64,000 nt of DNA, taken from the NCBI RefSeq assembly GCF_000719775.1, contig NZ_JOHR01000001.1, positions 124,001 to 188,000 of the forward strand, written 5' to 3'. Below are positions 1-7,621 of the stretch, piece after piece. A model generated the notes under the pieces. The model searched no databases. It was not told the DNA's origin and saw nothing but the letters and a program-made list of their open reading frames with translations. The DNA is from Streptomyces sp. NRRL F-5135 (GTDB lineage Bacteria > Actinomycetota > Actinomycetes > Streptomycetales > Streptomycetaceae). Position 1 is the stretch's first letter, and every line of letters begins with the position of its first letter. The translations under genes were made by a program, and so were the position numbers.

Positions 1-1
1 G

Positions 2-235
2 GCGGAGGTGCTGGCGGACTCCGAGCGGCTGAGGTCCTTCTCCGCCATCTTCACGTCCCCCGGCGGCGGTCCGGCTCCCCGGGACCACGACGAGCCGCCC
101 ACCCATCTGCACTTCCACGTCGCACGCATCCTCCAGGGGAGCGTGGGCATTCCCGAGACCGGCGGCATGTACCGCATCGCCATCAAGGACGTGAGCGCCT
201 GGACGGTCGGGGACTTCAGCTACTCCGACGGCTGA
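2..235 (+). CDS. C-terminal end of an unidentified protein (partial)
   Basis: The reading frame is open from the window edge and ends at a TGA at 233-235, so this is the last 77 codons or so of a gene that probably starts upstream. A GTG at position 8 could be an internal start, but no ribosome site can be judged at the edge. The visible part is hydrophilic, has no membrane segment, and contains a His-rich stretch (THLHFHVARI) and a C-terminal SAWTVGDFSY. I do not recognise the family and assign no function. Confidence 0.5.
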   Translation, partial: AEVLADSERLRSFSAIFTSPGGGPAPRDHDEPPTHLHFHVARILQGSVGIPETGGMYRIAIKDVSAWTVGDFSYSDG

Positions 236-542
236 GCCGCCACGACGCGGTCCGGCGCCGCGTGCCTGCCCTCCCGCCCCGGTACCCCGACGGTACCGGG
301 GCGCTTTCCGTCCCCGCGGCCACGGAAAGCGGCCCGGCCCGGCCCCGGCCCGGTTCCTCCCCGCTCCCTTCCGACTCGGCCCGTCCCGTCCCGCCGAAAG
401 CGCTCGCGGAATCGGCGAGAGGGCTGGTGAACACGGCGGCGGCGATCTCCGTATGACTCTGGACAGCATCCGCCGTACCGGCGGACGCGCGGCCTTCCCG
501 CCGGGGTCGCGCGCTCGCCCCGAGACCCAGAGGATCCAGCCC
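236..542. other. 307 bp intergenic region, no gene recognised
   Basis: GC-rich spacer between the partial gene and the next CDS. Short frames here are low-complexity Pro/Ala/Arg shadows. An in-frame upstream start for the next gene exists at 453 but has no convincing ribosome site. I see no clear promoter or terminator. Confidence 0.4.
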
Positions 543-980
543 ATGAACGACTCGATGACCGGCCAGGCCGGCCCGCCTGTCCAGGCCCTTCCCGGAGGCG
601 AGGCCGAACTCCGTCTGGTGGTCCGCCTGGAGTGGGAGGACGTGGCCGCGCTGGGGCAGGAGGCCAGCCGGCTGGCCGCGCAGCTGAAACGTGCCGTCAG
701 TCTCGATGAGGCCGCGAGCCACCGGCTGCGTTCCCGGACCACGCACCGGGCGAAGCCCGCCCAGGACTGGCCCGTCACCTCCGCGTCCTCGACGGGCTCC
801 GCGGCGGCCCCCGCGGCCACCGCCCCGCCCGCCGTGACGGCCGCCCCGCCCCAGGCGGCCGCGCCGGCCGGGGTCTCGTCGCTGGCCGCGCGCACACCCG
901 GCGAACACGCCAGGCAGGCGATCGAGAAGATCAACGGCACGGCCGGCGCCCCGCACACGGGCGGCCAGACGTCCGCCTGA
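543..980 (+). CDS. Small hypothetical protein with Ala/Pro-rich tail
   Basis: This encodes about 145 residues. The ATG at 543 is preferred over in-frame starts from 453 because AGAGGA lies 8 bases upstream (529-534). The N-terminal half (residues 1-70) looks folded and contains a predicted helix rich in Leu/Ala (EDVAALGQEASRLAAQLKRA). Residues 75-125 are a low-complexity Ala/Pro/Thr stretch, and the end is again more ordered (HARQAIEKING). There is no signal peptide and no catalytic motif. It lies 123 bp upstream of the GH15 gene on the same strand and could be cotranscribed. I do not recognise a family. Confidence 0.6.
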   Translation: MNDSMTGQAGPPVQALPGGEAELRLVVRLEWEDVAALGQEASRLAAQLKRAVSLDEAASHRLRSRTTHRAKPAQDWPVTSASSTGSAAAPAATAPPAVTAAPPQAAAPAGVSSLAARTPGEHARQAIEKINGTAGAPHTGGQTSA

Positions 981-1103
981 GCCGGGGTCCGGCCCGGCCT
1001 CACCGGCATCGGAACGGGCACCCGCGTCGGCACCACCGGCCCCACCGGCGCGACATCGCGGTCCGACGTGCGACGAGAGGACCGGTGCGGGAGACTCGAC
1101 ACG

Positions 1104-2981
1104 ATGAGGGACGACGACCGAGCGGCCGGTCCCGGGTCCCGGGACGAGCCGGACGACACGTACCTGCCGATCGCCGAGCACGGCCTGATCGGGGATCTGC
1201 GCACCGCCGCGCTGGTGGGTACGGACGGCCGCGTCGACTGGTTCTGCGCGCCCCGTTTCGACTCCCCCAGTGTCTTCGGCTCGCTGCTGGACGCGGAGCG
1301 CGGCGGCTGCTGGTCGATCGAGCCGGTGTGCCAGGTCGCGACGCACAACCAGTTCTACTTCCCCGACACCAACATCCTCATCACCCGCATGCTCACCGCC
1401 GACGGCATCGTGGAGGTCCAGGACTTCATGCCGATCCGGCGGGAGCGGGACCCGGACCACCGGCAGCGGCTGGTGCGGCGCGTGGTCAACGTCCGCGGCC
1501 GGATGCGCCTCGCGGTGCGGGTCGCGCCCCGGATGGACTACGGCCGCGCGAGTCACCGGGTGGAGCGGACACCGGACGGCGTACGGTTCACCGCTGCCGC
1601 GCTCACGCTCTCGCTGCGGGCGTCCGTCCCCCTGGAGACGGACGCCCGCGACGCCCGGGCGGAGTTCGACCTCCCCGAGCGCGCGTCGGCGCTGTTCGTG
1701 CTCGAGGCCGCCGACGATCCGATCAGCTGTGCCACGGGCATGGTCGACGCGGTGGTCGCCGAGGAGCTGTTCGAGGCCACCGTGGCCTTCTGGCGCCGCT
1801 GGCTGCGCCAGTCGACGTACACCGGCCGCTGGCGGGAGATGGTGCACCGCTCGGCGCTCACCCTCAAGCTGCTGACCCACGAGCCGTCCGGTGCGATCGT
1901 CGCCGCGCCGACCCTCGGACTTCCCGAGCTGGTGGGCGGCGCGCGGAACTGGGACTACCGCTACGTGTGGATCAGGGACGCCGCCTTCTCGCTGTACGCG
2001 CTGCTCCGCCTGGGGTTCACCCAGGAGGCCCAGGCGTTCATGGACTGGCTGACCGAGCGGCTGCGCACGGCGGGGGACGGCCACGCGGGACCGCTGCGGG
2101 TGATGTACTCGATCGACGGTGCCGAGCGGCTGCCGGAGGAGACGCTGGAGCATCTGGAGGGCTACCGGGGCTCGTATCCGGTACGGACCGGCAACGACGC
2201 CGGTCTCCAGCGCCAGCTGGACATCTACGGGGAACTGATCGACTCGGTCTACCTGTTCAACAAGTACGGCCCGGGGATCTCGCACGCGAGCTGGATGGAC
2301 CTGTGCGCGATCCTGGACTGGCTCATGGAGCACTGGGACACCCCGGACGAGAGCATCTGGGAGACCCGGGCGGGGCAGCAGCACCACACCTATTCACGGC
2401 TGATGTGCTGGGTGGCCGTCGAGCGCATGATCCGGATGGCACGGCAGCGCGGCCTGCCCGGGGACCTGGGCCGCTGGACCACCGTCCGGGACCGGATCTA
2501 CCACCAGATCATGGCGCGCGGCTGGGATCCGCGGGCGCGCGCGTTCGTCCAGCGGCTGTCCGCCGACGCGGACAGTCCGCCACCGGACATCCTGGACGCC
2601 TCGCTGCTGCTGATGCCCATGGTCAAGTTCGTCTCGCCGGCCGACCCCCGCTTCCTGTCCACCGTCGAGGCCATCACCGGCCGGCTCGTGGCGGACAGCC
2701 TGGTCTTCCGCTACGACCCGAAGGAGTCGCCCGACGGCCTGCTGGGTACCGAGGGCACCTTCTCCATCTGCTCGTTCTGGCTGGTGGAGGCGTTCGCCAG
2801 AACAGGCGACGTGGAGCAGGCCAGGCTGGCGCTGGAGAAGATGTTCACCTACGCCAACCACGTGGGCCTGTACGCGGAGCAGATCGGCATGACCGGCGAA
2901 CACCTGGGCAACTTTCCGCAGGCGTTCACGCATCTCGCCCTGATCAGCTCGGCGATCAACCTCGACCGCGCCATGGGCTGA
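1104..2981 (+). CDS. Glycoside hydrolase family 15 protein (glucoamylase/trehalase-like)
   Basis: This encodes 625 residues and is predicted to be a cytosolic inverting alpha-glucosidase. Actinobacterial relatives of this length act on trehalose or alpha-1,4-glucans. The N-terminal beta domain (about 20-260) opens with YLPIAEHGLIGDLRTAALV and VDWFCAPRFDSPSVF, typical of the family. The (alpha/alpha)6 catalytic domain follows with RNWDYRYVWIRDA. The presumed general acid Glu is in IWETRAG and the general base Glu in YAEQIG, followed by GEHLGNFPQAFTHL. No signal peptide is seen. The ATG at 1104 has GGGAG upstream; an in-frame GTG at 1068 is less likely. Substrate (trehalose versus maltodextrin) cannot be decided from sequence. 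Confidence 0.9.
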   Translation: MRDDDRAAGPGSRDEPDDTYLPIAEHGLIGDLRTAALVGTDGRVDWFCAPRFDSPSVFGSLLDAERGGCWSIEPVCQVATHNQFYFPDTNILITRMLTADGIVEVQDFMPIRRERDPDHRQRLVRRVVNVRGRMRLAVRVAPRMDYGRASHRVERTPDGVRFTAAALTLSLRASVPLETDARDARAEFDLPERASALFVLEAADDPISCATGMVDAVVAEELFEATVAFWRRWLRQSTYTGRWREMVHRSALTLKLLTHEPSGAIVAAPTLGLPELVGGARNWDYRYVWIRDAAFSLYALLRLGFTQEAQAFMDWLTERLRTAGDGHAGPLRVMYSIDGAERLPEETLEHLEGYRGSYPVRTGNDAGLQRQLDIYGELIDSVYLFNKYGPGISHASWMDLCAILDWLMEHWDTPDESIWETRAGQQHHTYSRLMCWVAVERMIRMARQRGLPGDLGRWTTVRDRIYHQIMARGWDPRARAFVQRLSADADSPPPDILDASLLLMPMVKFVSPADPRFLSTVEAITGRLVADSLVFRYDPKESPDGLLGTEGTFSICSFWLVEAFARTGDVEQARLALEKMFTYANHVGLYAEQIGMTGEHLGNFPQAFTHLALISSAINLDRAMG

Positions 2982-3011
2982 GGGGCCCGGCCCCTTCCGC
3001 GCTCCCGGCGC

Positions 3012-3061
3012 CTCCGAGGCGGCGGCTCCGAGGCGGCGGCTCCGAGGCGGCGGCTCCGAGG
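3012..3061. repeat. 14 bp tandem repeat, about 3.6 copies
   Basis: The unit CTCCGAGGCGGCGG repeats perfectly at 3012, 3026 and 3040, with an 8 bp partial copy at 3054. Each copy carries a short GCCTC/GAGGC inverted repeat, so the tract can fold into alternative small hairpins. It lies just after the GH15 stop codon and could contribute to termination. Confidence 0.85.
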
Positions 3062-3165
3062 TGCGCGGCGGCACGGCTGGGGGAAGCATGGCATCCGGGA
3101 CCGGGCCACCCCGGACAGGGGCCGACCGGTCAATCCCACCACGGCGAAGGGAGCGCGGCACAGTC

Positions 3166-3942
3166 ATGGCGGCGTCACGTCATCCCGTACCCGGGGCTCC
3201 GTGCTGGGTGAGCCTGATGGCCCGCGGTCTGGAAGCCGCCCAGGACTTCTACGGCGCGGTCCTCGGCTGGACCTTCCGTCCCACCCGGCTCGGCGAGGAG
3301 TTCACCGTGGCGCTCTCCGGCGGGGCGCCGGTGGCGGGCATCGGCGCGCTCGCCTCCAGCCTCCAGACCGCGGTCGCCTGGACGCCGTACTTCGCCGTGG
3401 CGGACGCGGACCTGACGGCGGCACGCATCCGTGAGCGCGGGGCGACGGTCGCCGTCGGCCCACTGGCGATGCCCCCGGGCCGGGCCACCCTGGCGGCCGA
3501 CCCGGACGGGGCGGTGTTCGGACTCTGGGAGGGCCCCACGGCCCGCGACTGGTCGGTGGGGCGGGAGAGCGGGCCGGCGTGGCTGGAGCTGCGCACGCGC
3601 GACGCTTTCGCCGCCGCGATCTTCTATGGACAGGTCCTGCTGTGGGGCGCGGAGGACCGGGAGAGCTGCGAGGTCCACTACGAGAACGAGGAGGTGCTGG
3701 TGCGCGACGGCGCGCACACGGTCGCGGCGCTGCGCGGCGGCGCGATCGAGAGCGCCCCCGATCCCCGGATCAGGCCCCGCTGGCGGGTGTTCTTCCGGGT
3801 GCCGGACGTCTCGGCCGCGGCCGACGCGGCGACCGCCGCCGGCGGCCGGGTCGTCGATCCGCCGGCCGCCTCGCGCTTCCCCGAGGAGGCAACGCTGCGC
3901 GACCCCGACGGCGGCCTGTTCACGGTCGTCACGACGGACTGA
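3166..3942 (+). CDS. VOC (glyoxalase/bleomycin-resistance) family protein, two domains
   Basis: This encodes 258 residues with two tandem VOC modules. The N-terminal module (about 8-120) contains CWVSLMARGLEAAQDFYGAVLGW and ends DPDGAVFGLWEG. The C-terminal module (about 133-258) contains AWLELRTRDAFAAAIFYGQVL and ends RDPDGGLFTVV. The start is the ATG at 3166 with GAAGGGA 13 bases upstream; the reading frame extends further upstream but without a better start. Streptomyces homologues are soluble and mostly of unknown substrate; some are annotated as hydroxylases without proof. The family binds small molecules or metals in a paired beta-alpha-beta fold, but the metal ligands cannot be assigned here. 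Confidence 0.85.
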   Translation: MAASRHPVPGAPCWVSLMARGLEAAQDFYGAVLGWTFRPTRLGEEFTVALSGGAPVAGIGALASSLQTAVAWTPYFAVADADLTAARIRERGATVAVGPLAMPPGRATLAADPDGAVFGLWEGPTARDWSVGRESGPAWLELRTRDAFAAAIFYGQVLLWGAEDRESCEVHYENEEVLVRDGAHTVAALRGGAIESAPDPRIRPRWRVFFRVPDVSAAADAATAAGGRVVDPPAASRFPEEATLRDPDGGLFTVVTTD

Positions 3943-4643
3943 CGGCCGGCCCGCGTCGGGGCCGCGCGCCGGACGGCGGGCCCGGTCGGCGCCGACGCGG
4001 CCGGGAACCGGCGACCGGAGCCGTACGCGGGGCGGAGACGCCCGCGCCGGCGCGTATTTCCTTTCCGTTTCCCGCCGCCGGTGATTCGTGTACCCCACTG
4101 CCGATCCGGAGCCTTTTCCGAGCGGGGCGCGTTTCTCCGCACACGAGGCCATCCGGCATATTCCATAAACGCGCCCTCGCACTCGTCGGACGCGCCCCCG
4201 CACAGAAATGGCCGTTCCCCAGGGGCTTTTGCCTTCTCTTTATTCTCATGTCAACCATTCCACCCACCATCACCCCGGGAACAAAAAGGCGACTCGATCT
4301 CCGTCCCCCTGAGACCTCTGCCGAATGCACCGGCCGGGCGTCAATTCCCGTATCACAACTCCCGGGATGTGATGTCCGCGCGCTCGTCCCGGGGATACGA
4401 TCCCCCAACAACTTCTGGTGAAGAGATAGCTGATCGAATGATCAAGTCGCATGGCCGTGACGAGACCGACAGAGCCCACCGCCCGGCACACTCGCACCCG
4501 GCAGCCGCCATATCGCTCTTTCGTCGTCCGTGGCCCCGCGAGTCCTCCGTGAGTTACCCCGTGAGTTCCTCCGCGAGTTCCCCGTGACGCTCTCCGGGCG
4601 ATATCCGACGGACCACGATCGTCAGCCGAACCGAAGGTTTTCC
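3943..4643. other. 701 bp AT-richer intergenic region upstream of the conservon
   Basis: This gap is clearly less GC-rich than its surroundings, especially 4070-4450, with runs such as CTTTATTCTC and AACAAAAAGG. Open frames on both strands exist, but they show no Streptomyces codon bias and no good ribosome site. It most likely holds the promoter and control region of the cvn operon. I could not pick a confident -35/-10 pair. Confidence 0.5.
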
Positions 4644-6257
4644 ATGGCACGTTCTCCCGCGGCCACTCCGCCGTTCCCCAAGTCACGGTGGCTCTGGCCG
4701 GCAGCGCTGCTCGGCGCCCCCGCCGCACTCGCCGGATCGGCGCTCCTCCTCGCCCCGCTCTCCACCGGCCCGGCTCTGGTCTACGGCACCCTGACCCCGG
4801 TGGTGTTCGCGGTCCTGTCCGCGCTGCGGACGCGGCACCGGCACGCGGAGTCCGACGTGGCGCGGTGCCGGGCCGAGATCCGGGAGCGGGAGGCGGAGGC
4901 GGCCCGGCGCGAGGCCGACTGGCGGGCCCATGTGGCGCGGTGCGCCGAGCAGCAGGCCGACGTGGTCCGGGAGGAGGTCCAGCACCTCGTCAAGGAACGG
5001 CTCCCGGCGGCGCTCGACCGCGCGGAGGTCCCGCCGTCCCTGCACGGCGGGGAGCAGCTCGGCGACGCGGTGGCGGAGTGGTTCGACCGGCTGCTCGCCG
5101 AGATCTCCGACGCCGTCGCGCACCGCGACGAGTCCCGCCGGCTGGCCCTGGTGGAGCTGGCGAGCCGGGTGCAGACCTCGGCCCACCGGATCCAGGCCGC
5201 GGTGACCGGGCTGGCGGACCGTCATCCCGGCGACCCGGACCTGCTGGAGACCACGATGCGGGTGGACCACGCGGCCACCCAGCAGGCCCGCCACGCGCAG
5301 AGCCTCAAGGTGCTGTGCGGCGAGTGGCCGGGGCAGCAGTGGCAGAAGCCCCTGGCCATGGTGGACGTGGTACGGGCCGCGTCCGGCCGGATCGTGGCGT
5401 TCAACCGGGTCGAGGTCACCGGTGACCCCGACGTCGGTGTCACACCGTCGGTGGTGGAGCCGCTGATCCATCTGCTGGCGGAGCTGCTCGCGAACGCCAC
5501 CGAGTACTCGCCGCCCAAGACCAGCGTGCCGGTGACGGTCCGTACCGTGCAGCGCGGGGCGGTCATCGAGGTGGACGACGGCGGGCTCGGGATGGACGAG
5601 TACCGACTGGCCGAGGCGCGCGAGATCGTCTCGGGCCGCCGGCTGCTCGGCGTCGGCGAGGTCGGCGAGATCCCGCAGACCGGGTTCGCGGTCGTGGGCC
5701 GCTTCGCCGTCCGGCACGGATTCGACGTCGACCTGGGCCCGTCGCCGTACGGCGGTATCCGCGCGGTGGTGCTGGTACCGGCGGACGTGCTGGAGACGCT
5801 CGCCCCCGCGGGCACGGCGGTCCCCGGACCGCTCGCCCACCGGACGGTCCGGGTGCCGCAGCCGGCCCCGGCGCCCGACGAGCCCTTCCCGCCGGCCGGC
5901 CCCCCGGTGCTGCCGAGGCGGGTCACGGCCGCCGCGCCCCCGCCCGCTTTCCCCGCCGGTCCGGTGTCCTCCCCACCGGTCGTCCCGCCCCGGCAGCGGC
6001 CCGGGCCGGCCGCCGTCCCGGAGGGGAACGCCGACCGGAAACTGCCCCAACGCCGCTCGCGGCGAGACGAATACGCTCCCGCGGTCGCGGTGGCCCCCGC
6101 CGCCGTCACACCGCCGGGCACACCGGAGGAGGCCGGTGACTGGATGGAACAGTTCTTCGAGGGTGGCCGGTCCGCTCCAGGGACCGGCTCCCTTCCCCAC
6201 GAGGGCCAGGACGGCCCTTCCTCTCCCACCGCCGATTCCCCGGAAGGACAGAGCTGA
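4644..6257 (+). CDS. cvnA: Conservon sensor-like ATPase CvnA
   Basis: This encodes 537 residues and is a membrane histidine-kinase-like protein that heads a conservon (cvn) operon. In the known family CvnA-D form a membrane complex likened to a eukaryotic GPCR/G-protein module. Two hydrophobic segments lie at residues about 15-33 and 38-56, followed by a charged coiled-coil stretch. A GHKL ATPase domain follows with N-box ELLANATEYSPP and G-box VDDGGLGMD. The C-terminal 150 residues are Pro-rich and probably disordered. The ATG at 4644 has GAAGG 6 bases upstream; an in-frame GTG at 4530 lacks support. The next gene starts 2 bp after the stop. Confidence 0.9.
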   Translation: MARSPAATPPFPKSRWLWPAALLGAPAALAGSALLLAPLSTGPALVYGTLTPVVFAVLSALRTRHRHAESDVARCRAEIREREAEAARREADWRAHVARCAEQQADVVREEVQHLVKERLPAALDRAEVPPSLHGGEQLGDAVAEWFDRLLAEISDAVAHRDESRRLALVELASRVQTSAHRIQAAVTGLADRHPGDPDLLETTMRVDHAATQQARHAQSLKVLCGEWPGQQWQKPLAMVDVVRAASGRIVAFNRVEVTGDPDVGVTPSVVEPLIHLLAELLANATEYSPPKTSVPVTVRTVQRGAVIEVDDGGLGMDEYRLAEAREIVSGRRLLGVGEVGEIPQTGFAVVGRFAVRHGFDVDLGPSPYGGIRAVVLVPADVLETLAPAGTAVPGPLAHRTVRVPQPAPAPDEPFPPAGPPVLPRRVTAAAPPPAFPAGPVSSPPVVPPRQRPGPAAVPEGNADRKLPQRRSRRDEYAPAVAVAPAAVTPPGTPEEAGDWMEQFFEGGRSAPGTGSLPHEGQDGPSSPTADSPEGQS

Positions 6258-6259
6258 GC

Positions 6260-6670
6260 ATGAGTTACGTGGAAAATCCGGAGCAGCGCGGCTGGATGAT
6301 CGCCGAGGTGGCCGCGGTGCCCGGAGTACGGGAGGTCATCGTCTTCAGCGCCGACGGGCTGCTGCTGGCGAGCTCGGACGGGATGGACCGGGACTCCGCC
6401 GACCGGCTGTCCGCCAACTGTTCGGGGTTGCAGTCCCTCGCCCGCAGCCTCGGACGGGAGTTCGGCGAGGACGGCGGCGCCGTTCACCAGCAGATGGTGG
6501 AGTTCAACGGTGGCTTCCTGTTCATGCGCAGCGCGAACGGCGCGCATCTCGGGGTGGTGACGGGCCCGGTGGTGGACCCGAAGCTGGTCGCCCGGCAGAT
6601 GCAGGCGCAGGTCATGCGGTTCGGCGCCGGCAATCTGAGCAGTCCGCCCCGACGGGAATCGGCTCGGTGA
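6260..6670 (+). CDS. cvnB: Conservon roadblock/LC7 protein CvnB
   Basis: This encodes 136 residues of a roadblock/LC7 fold, a small cytosolic dimer that in conservons partners the GTPase and probably tunes its nucleotide cycle. Family features are VPGVREVIVFSADGLLLASS near the N-terminus, DRLSANCSGLQSLARSL in the middle, and LGVVTGPVVDPKLVARQM near the C-terminus. The ATG lies 2 bp after the cvnA stop, with AAGGA upstream inside cvnA. Its TGA overlaps the GTG of cvnC (GTGA), so the two are probably translationally coupled. Confidence 0.92.
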   Translation: MSYVENPEQRGWMIAEVAAVPGVREVIVFSADGLLLASSDGMDRDSADRLSANCSGLQSLARSLGREFGEDGGAVHQQMVEFNGGFLFMRSANGAHLGVVTGPVVDPKLVARQMQAQVMRFGAGNLSSPPRRESAR

Positions 6671-7032
6671 GTGGGCCGGACGGTGAGTACGCGGCGAGTG
6701 CGTTACGCCCCTATGTGATCACCAAGGGGCGTTCGCGGCCGACCCGTAACACCGTAGGCATCGAGGCCCTCCTCATCGCGGCCGATCCGCCGCGCGAGCT
6801 GCCGGTCTCCGCGACTCGGGAGGAACGCGCCCTGGTGCGGATGTGCGAGCGGCTGCTGTCCCTGGTGGAGGCCGCCGCCCATCTCGAACTGCCGGTGAGT
6901 CTGGTGAAGGTGCTGGCTTCCGATCTGGTCGACAGCGGGCATTTGAACGCCCGTTCCAGCATCCCCCAGGCCGTTCTGCCCGAATCGCAACTGCTTCAGG
7001 AGGTACTGGATGGTCTCCGTCGGCTCCGCTGA
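6667..7032 (+). CDS. cvnC: Conservon DUF742 protein CvnC (contains a TTA codon)
   Basis: This encodes 121 residues of the DUF742 family, a winged-helix-like small protein always found in conservons. Recognisable stretches are LRPYVITKGRSRP and the C-terminal SLVKVLASDLVDSGHL. The GTG start at 6667 overlaps the cvnB stop in a GTGA arrangement. The 3' end overlaps cvnD by 23 bp, so translation of cvnD probably depends on this gene. Codon 13 (6703-6705) is TTA, the rare leucine codon read in Streptomyces only by the bldA tRNA. Expression may therefore be tied to development. The molecular role of CvnC is not well defined even in studied systems. Confidence 0.92.
   Translation: MSGPDGEYAASALRPYVITKGRSRPTRNTVGIEALLIAADPPRELPVSATREERALVRMCERLLSLVEAAAHLELPVSLVKVLASDLVDSGHLNARSSIPQAVLPESQLLQEVLDGLRRLR
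6703..6705 (+). promoter_or_regulatory. TTA leucine codon (bldA control point) in cvnC
   Basis: Codon 13 of cvnC reads TTA, in frame from the GTG at 6667. In Streptomyces TTA is read by the bldA tRNA, which matures late in growth, so this codon can delay translation of cvnC and its coupled downstream genes. Confidence 0.85.
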
Positions 7033-7621
7033 CCGCTATTTGCCCGACACGGTGCAGCAGGCGGTCAAAATCCTCGTCGTGGGCGCGTTCGGCGTGGGGA
7101 AGACGACGCTGGTCGGCTCCGTCAGCGAGATCGAACCGCTGCGCACCGAGGAGGTGATGACCGAGGCCAGTGTCGGTGTGGACGATCTGGCCGGGATGCA
7201 CACCAAGACCACCACCACCGTCGCCATGGACTTCGGCCGGATCACCCTCAACTCCCGCCTGGTGCTGTACCTGTTCGGCACACCGGGGCAGCGGCGGTTC
7301 TGGGATCTGTGGGACGGGCTCGCCGAAGGTGCCCTCGGCGTGCTCGTCATCGTCGACACCCGCCGGCTGGAGGACAGCTTCGACGTCCTGGAACAGCTGG
7401 AACTGCGCGGGCTGCCGTTCACGGTCGCCGTCAACCAGTTCCCGGACAGTGAGAGCTACGGGGCCGACGAACTGCGCTGTGCCCTGGACCTGCTGCCGGA
7501 CACACCGGTGGTGATGTGTGACGCGCGCGAACGCGCCCCTTCCGTGAACGCGCTGATCAGCCTGGTCGAGTTCGTCTCCAGCACCGTCGGTGCCGTCCGG
7601 GCGAGGGAGACCGCCTCATGA
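7010..7621 (+). CDS. cvnD: Conservon small GTPase CvnD
   Basis: This encodes 203 residues of a Ras/Rab-like bacterial GTPase (MglA/CvnD type). The P-loop GAFGVGKTT is at residues 25-33. The switch II region is LFGTPGQRRFWDLWDG, with the Gly-Gln pair of the family. The base-recognition position shows VAVNQFP, with N in place of the NKxD Asn-Lys-x-Asp, as is common in conservon GTPases. A strong AGGAGGT lies 6 bases before the ATG, inside cvnC, and the genes overlap by 23 bp. The stop overlaps the start of the P450 gene (ATGA). It is expected to cycle between GTP and GDP at the CvnA membrane complex. Confidence 0.93.
   Translation: MVSVGSADRYLPDTVQQAVKILVVGAFGVGKTTLVGSVSEIEPLRTEEVMTEASVGVDDLAGMHTKTTTTVAMDFGRITLNSRLVLYLFGTPGQRRFWDLWDGLAEGALGVLVIVDTRRLEDSFDVLEQLELRGLPFTVAVNQFPDSESYGADELRCALDLLPDTPVVMCDARERAPSVNALISLVEFVSSTVGAVRARETAS

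Noticed and set aside
216..2387. A 723-codon minus-strand open frame opposite the GH15 gene
   Set aside because: It is an antisense shadow caused by high GC3; composition is Arg/Gly/Pro-rich and no family motif appears, whereas the plus-strand GH15 is clear.
4081..4587. A possible plus-strand gene of 168 codons in the conservon leader
   Set aside because: No ribosome site, Ser/Arg/Pro-rich composition and poor GC3 bias; treated as non-coding.
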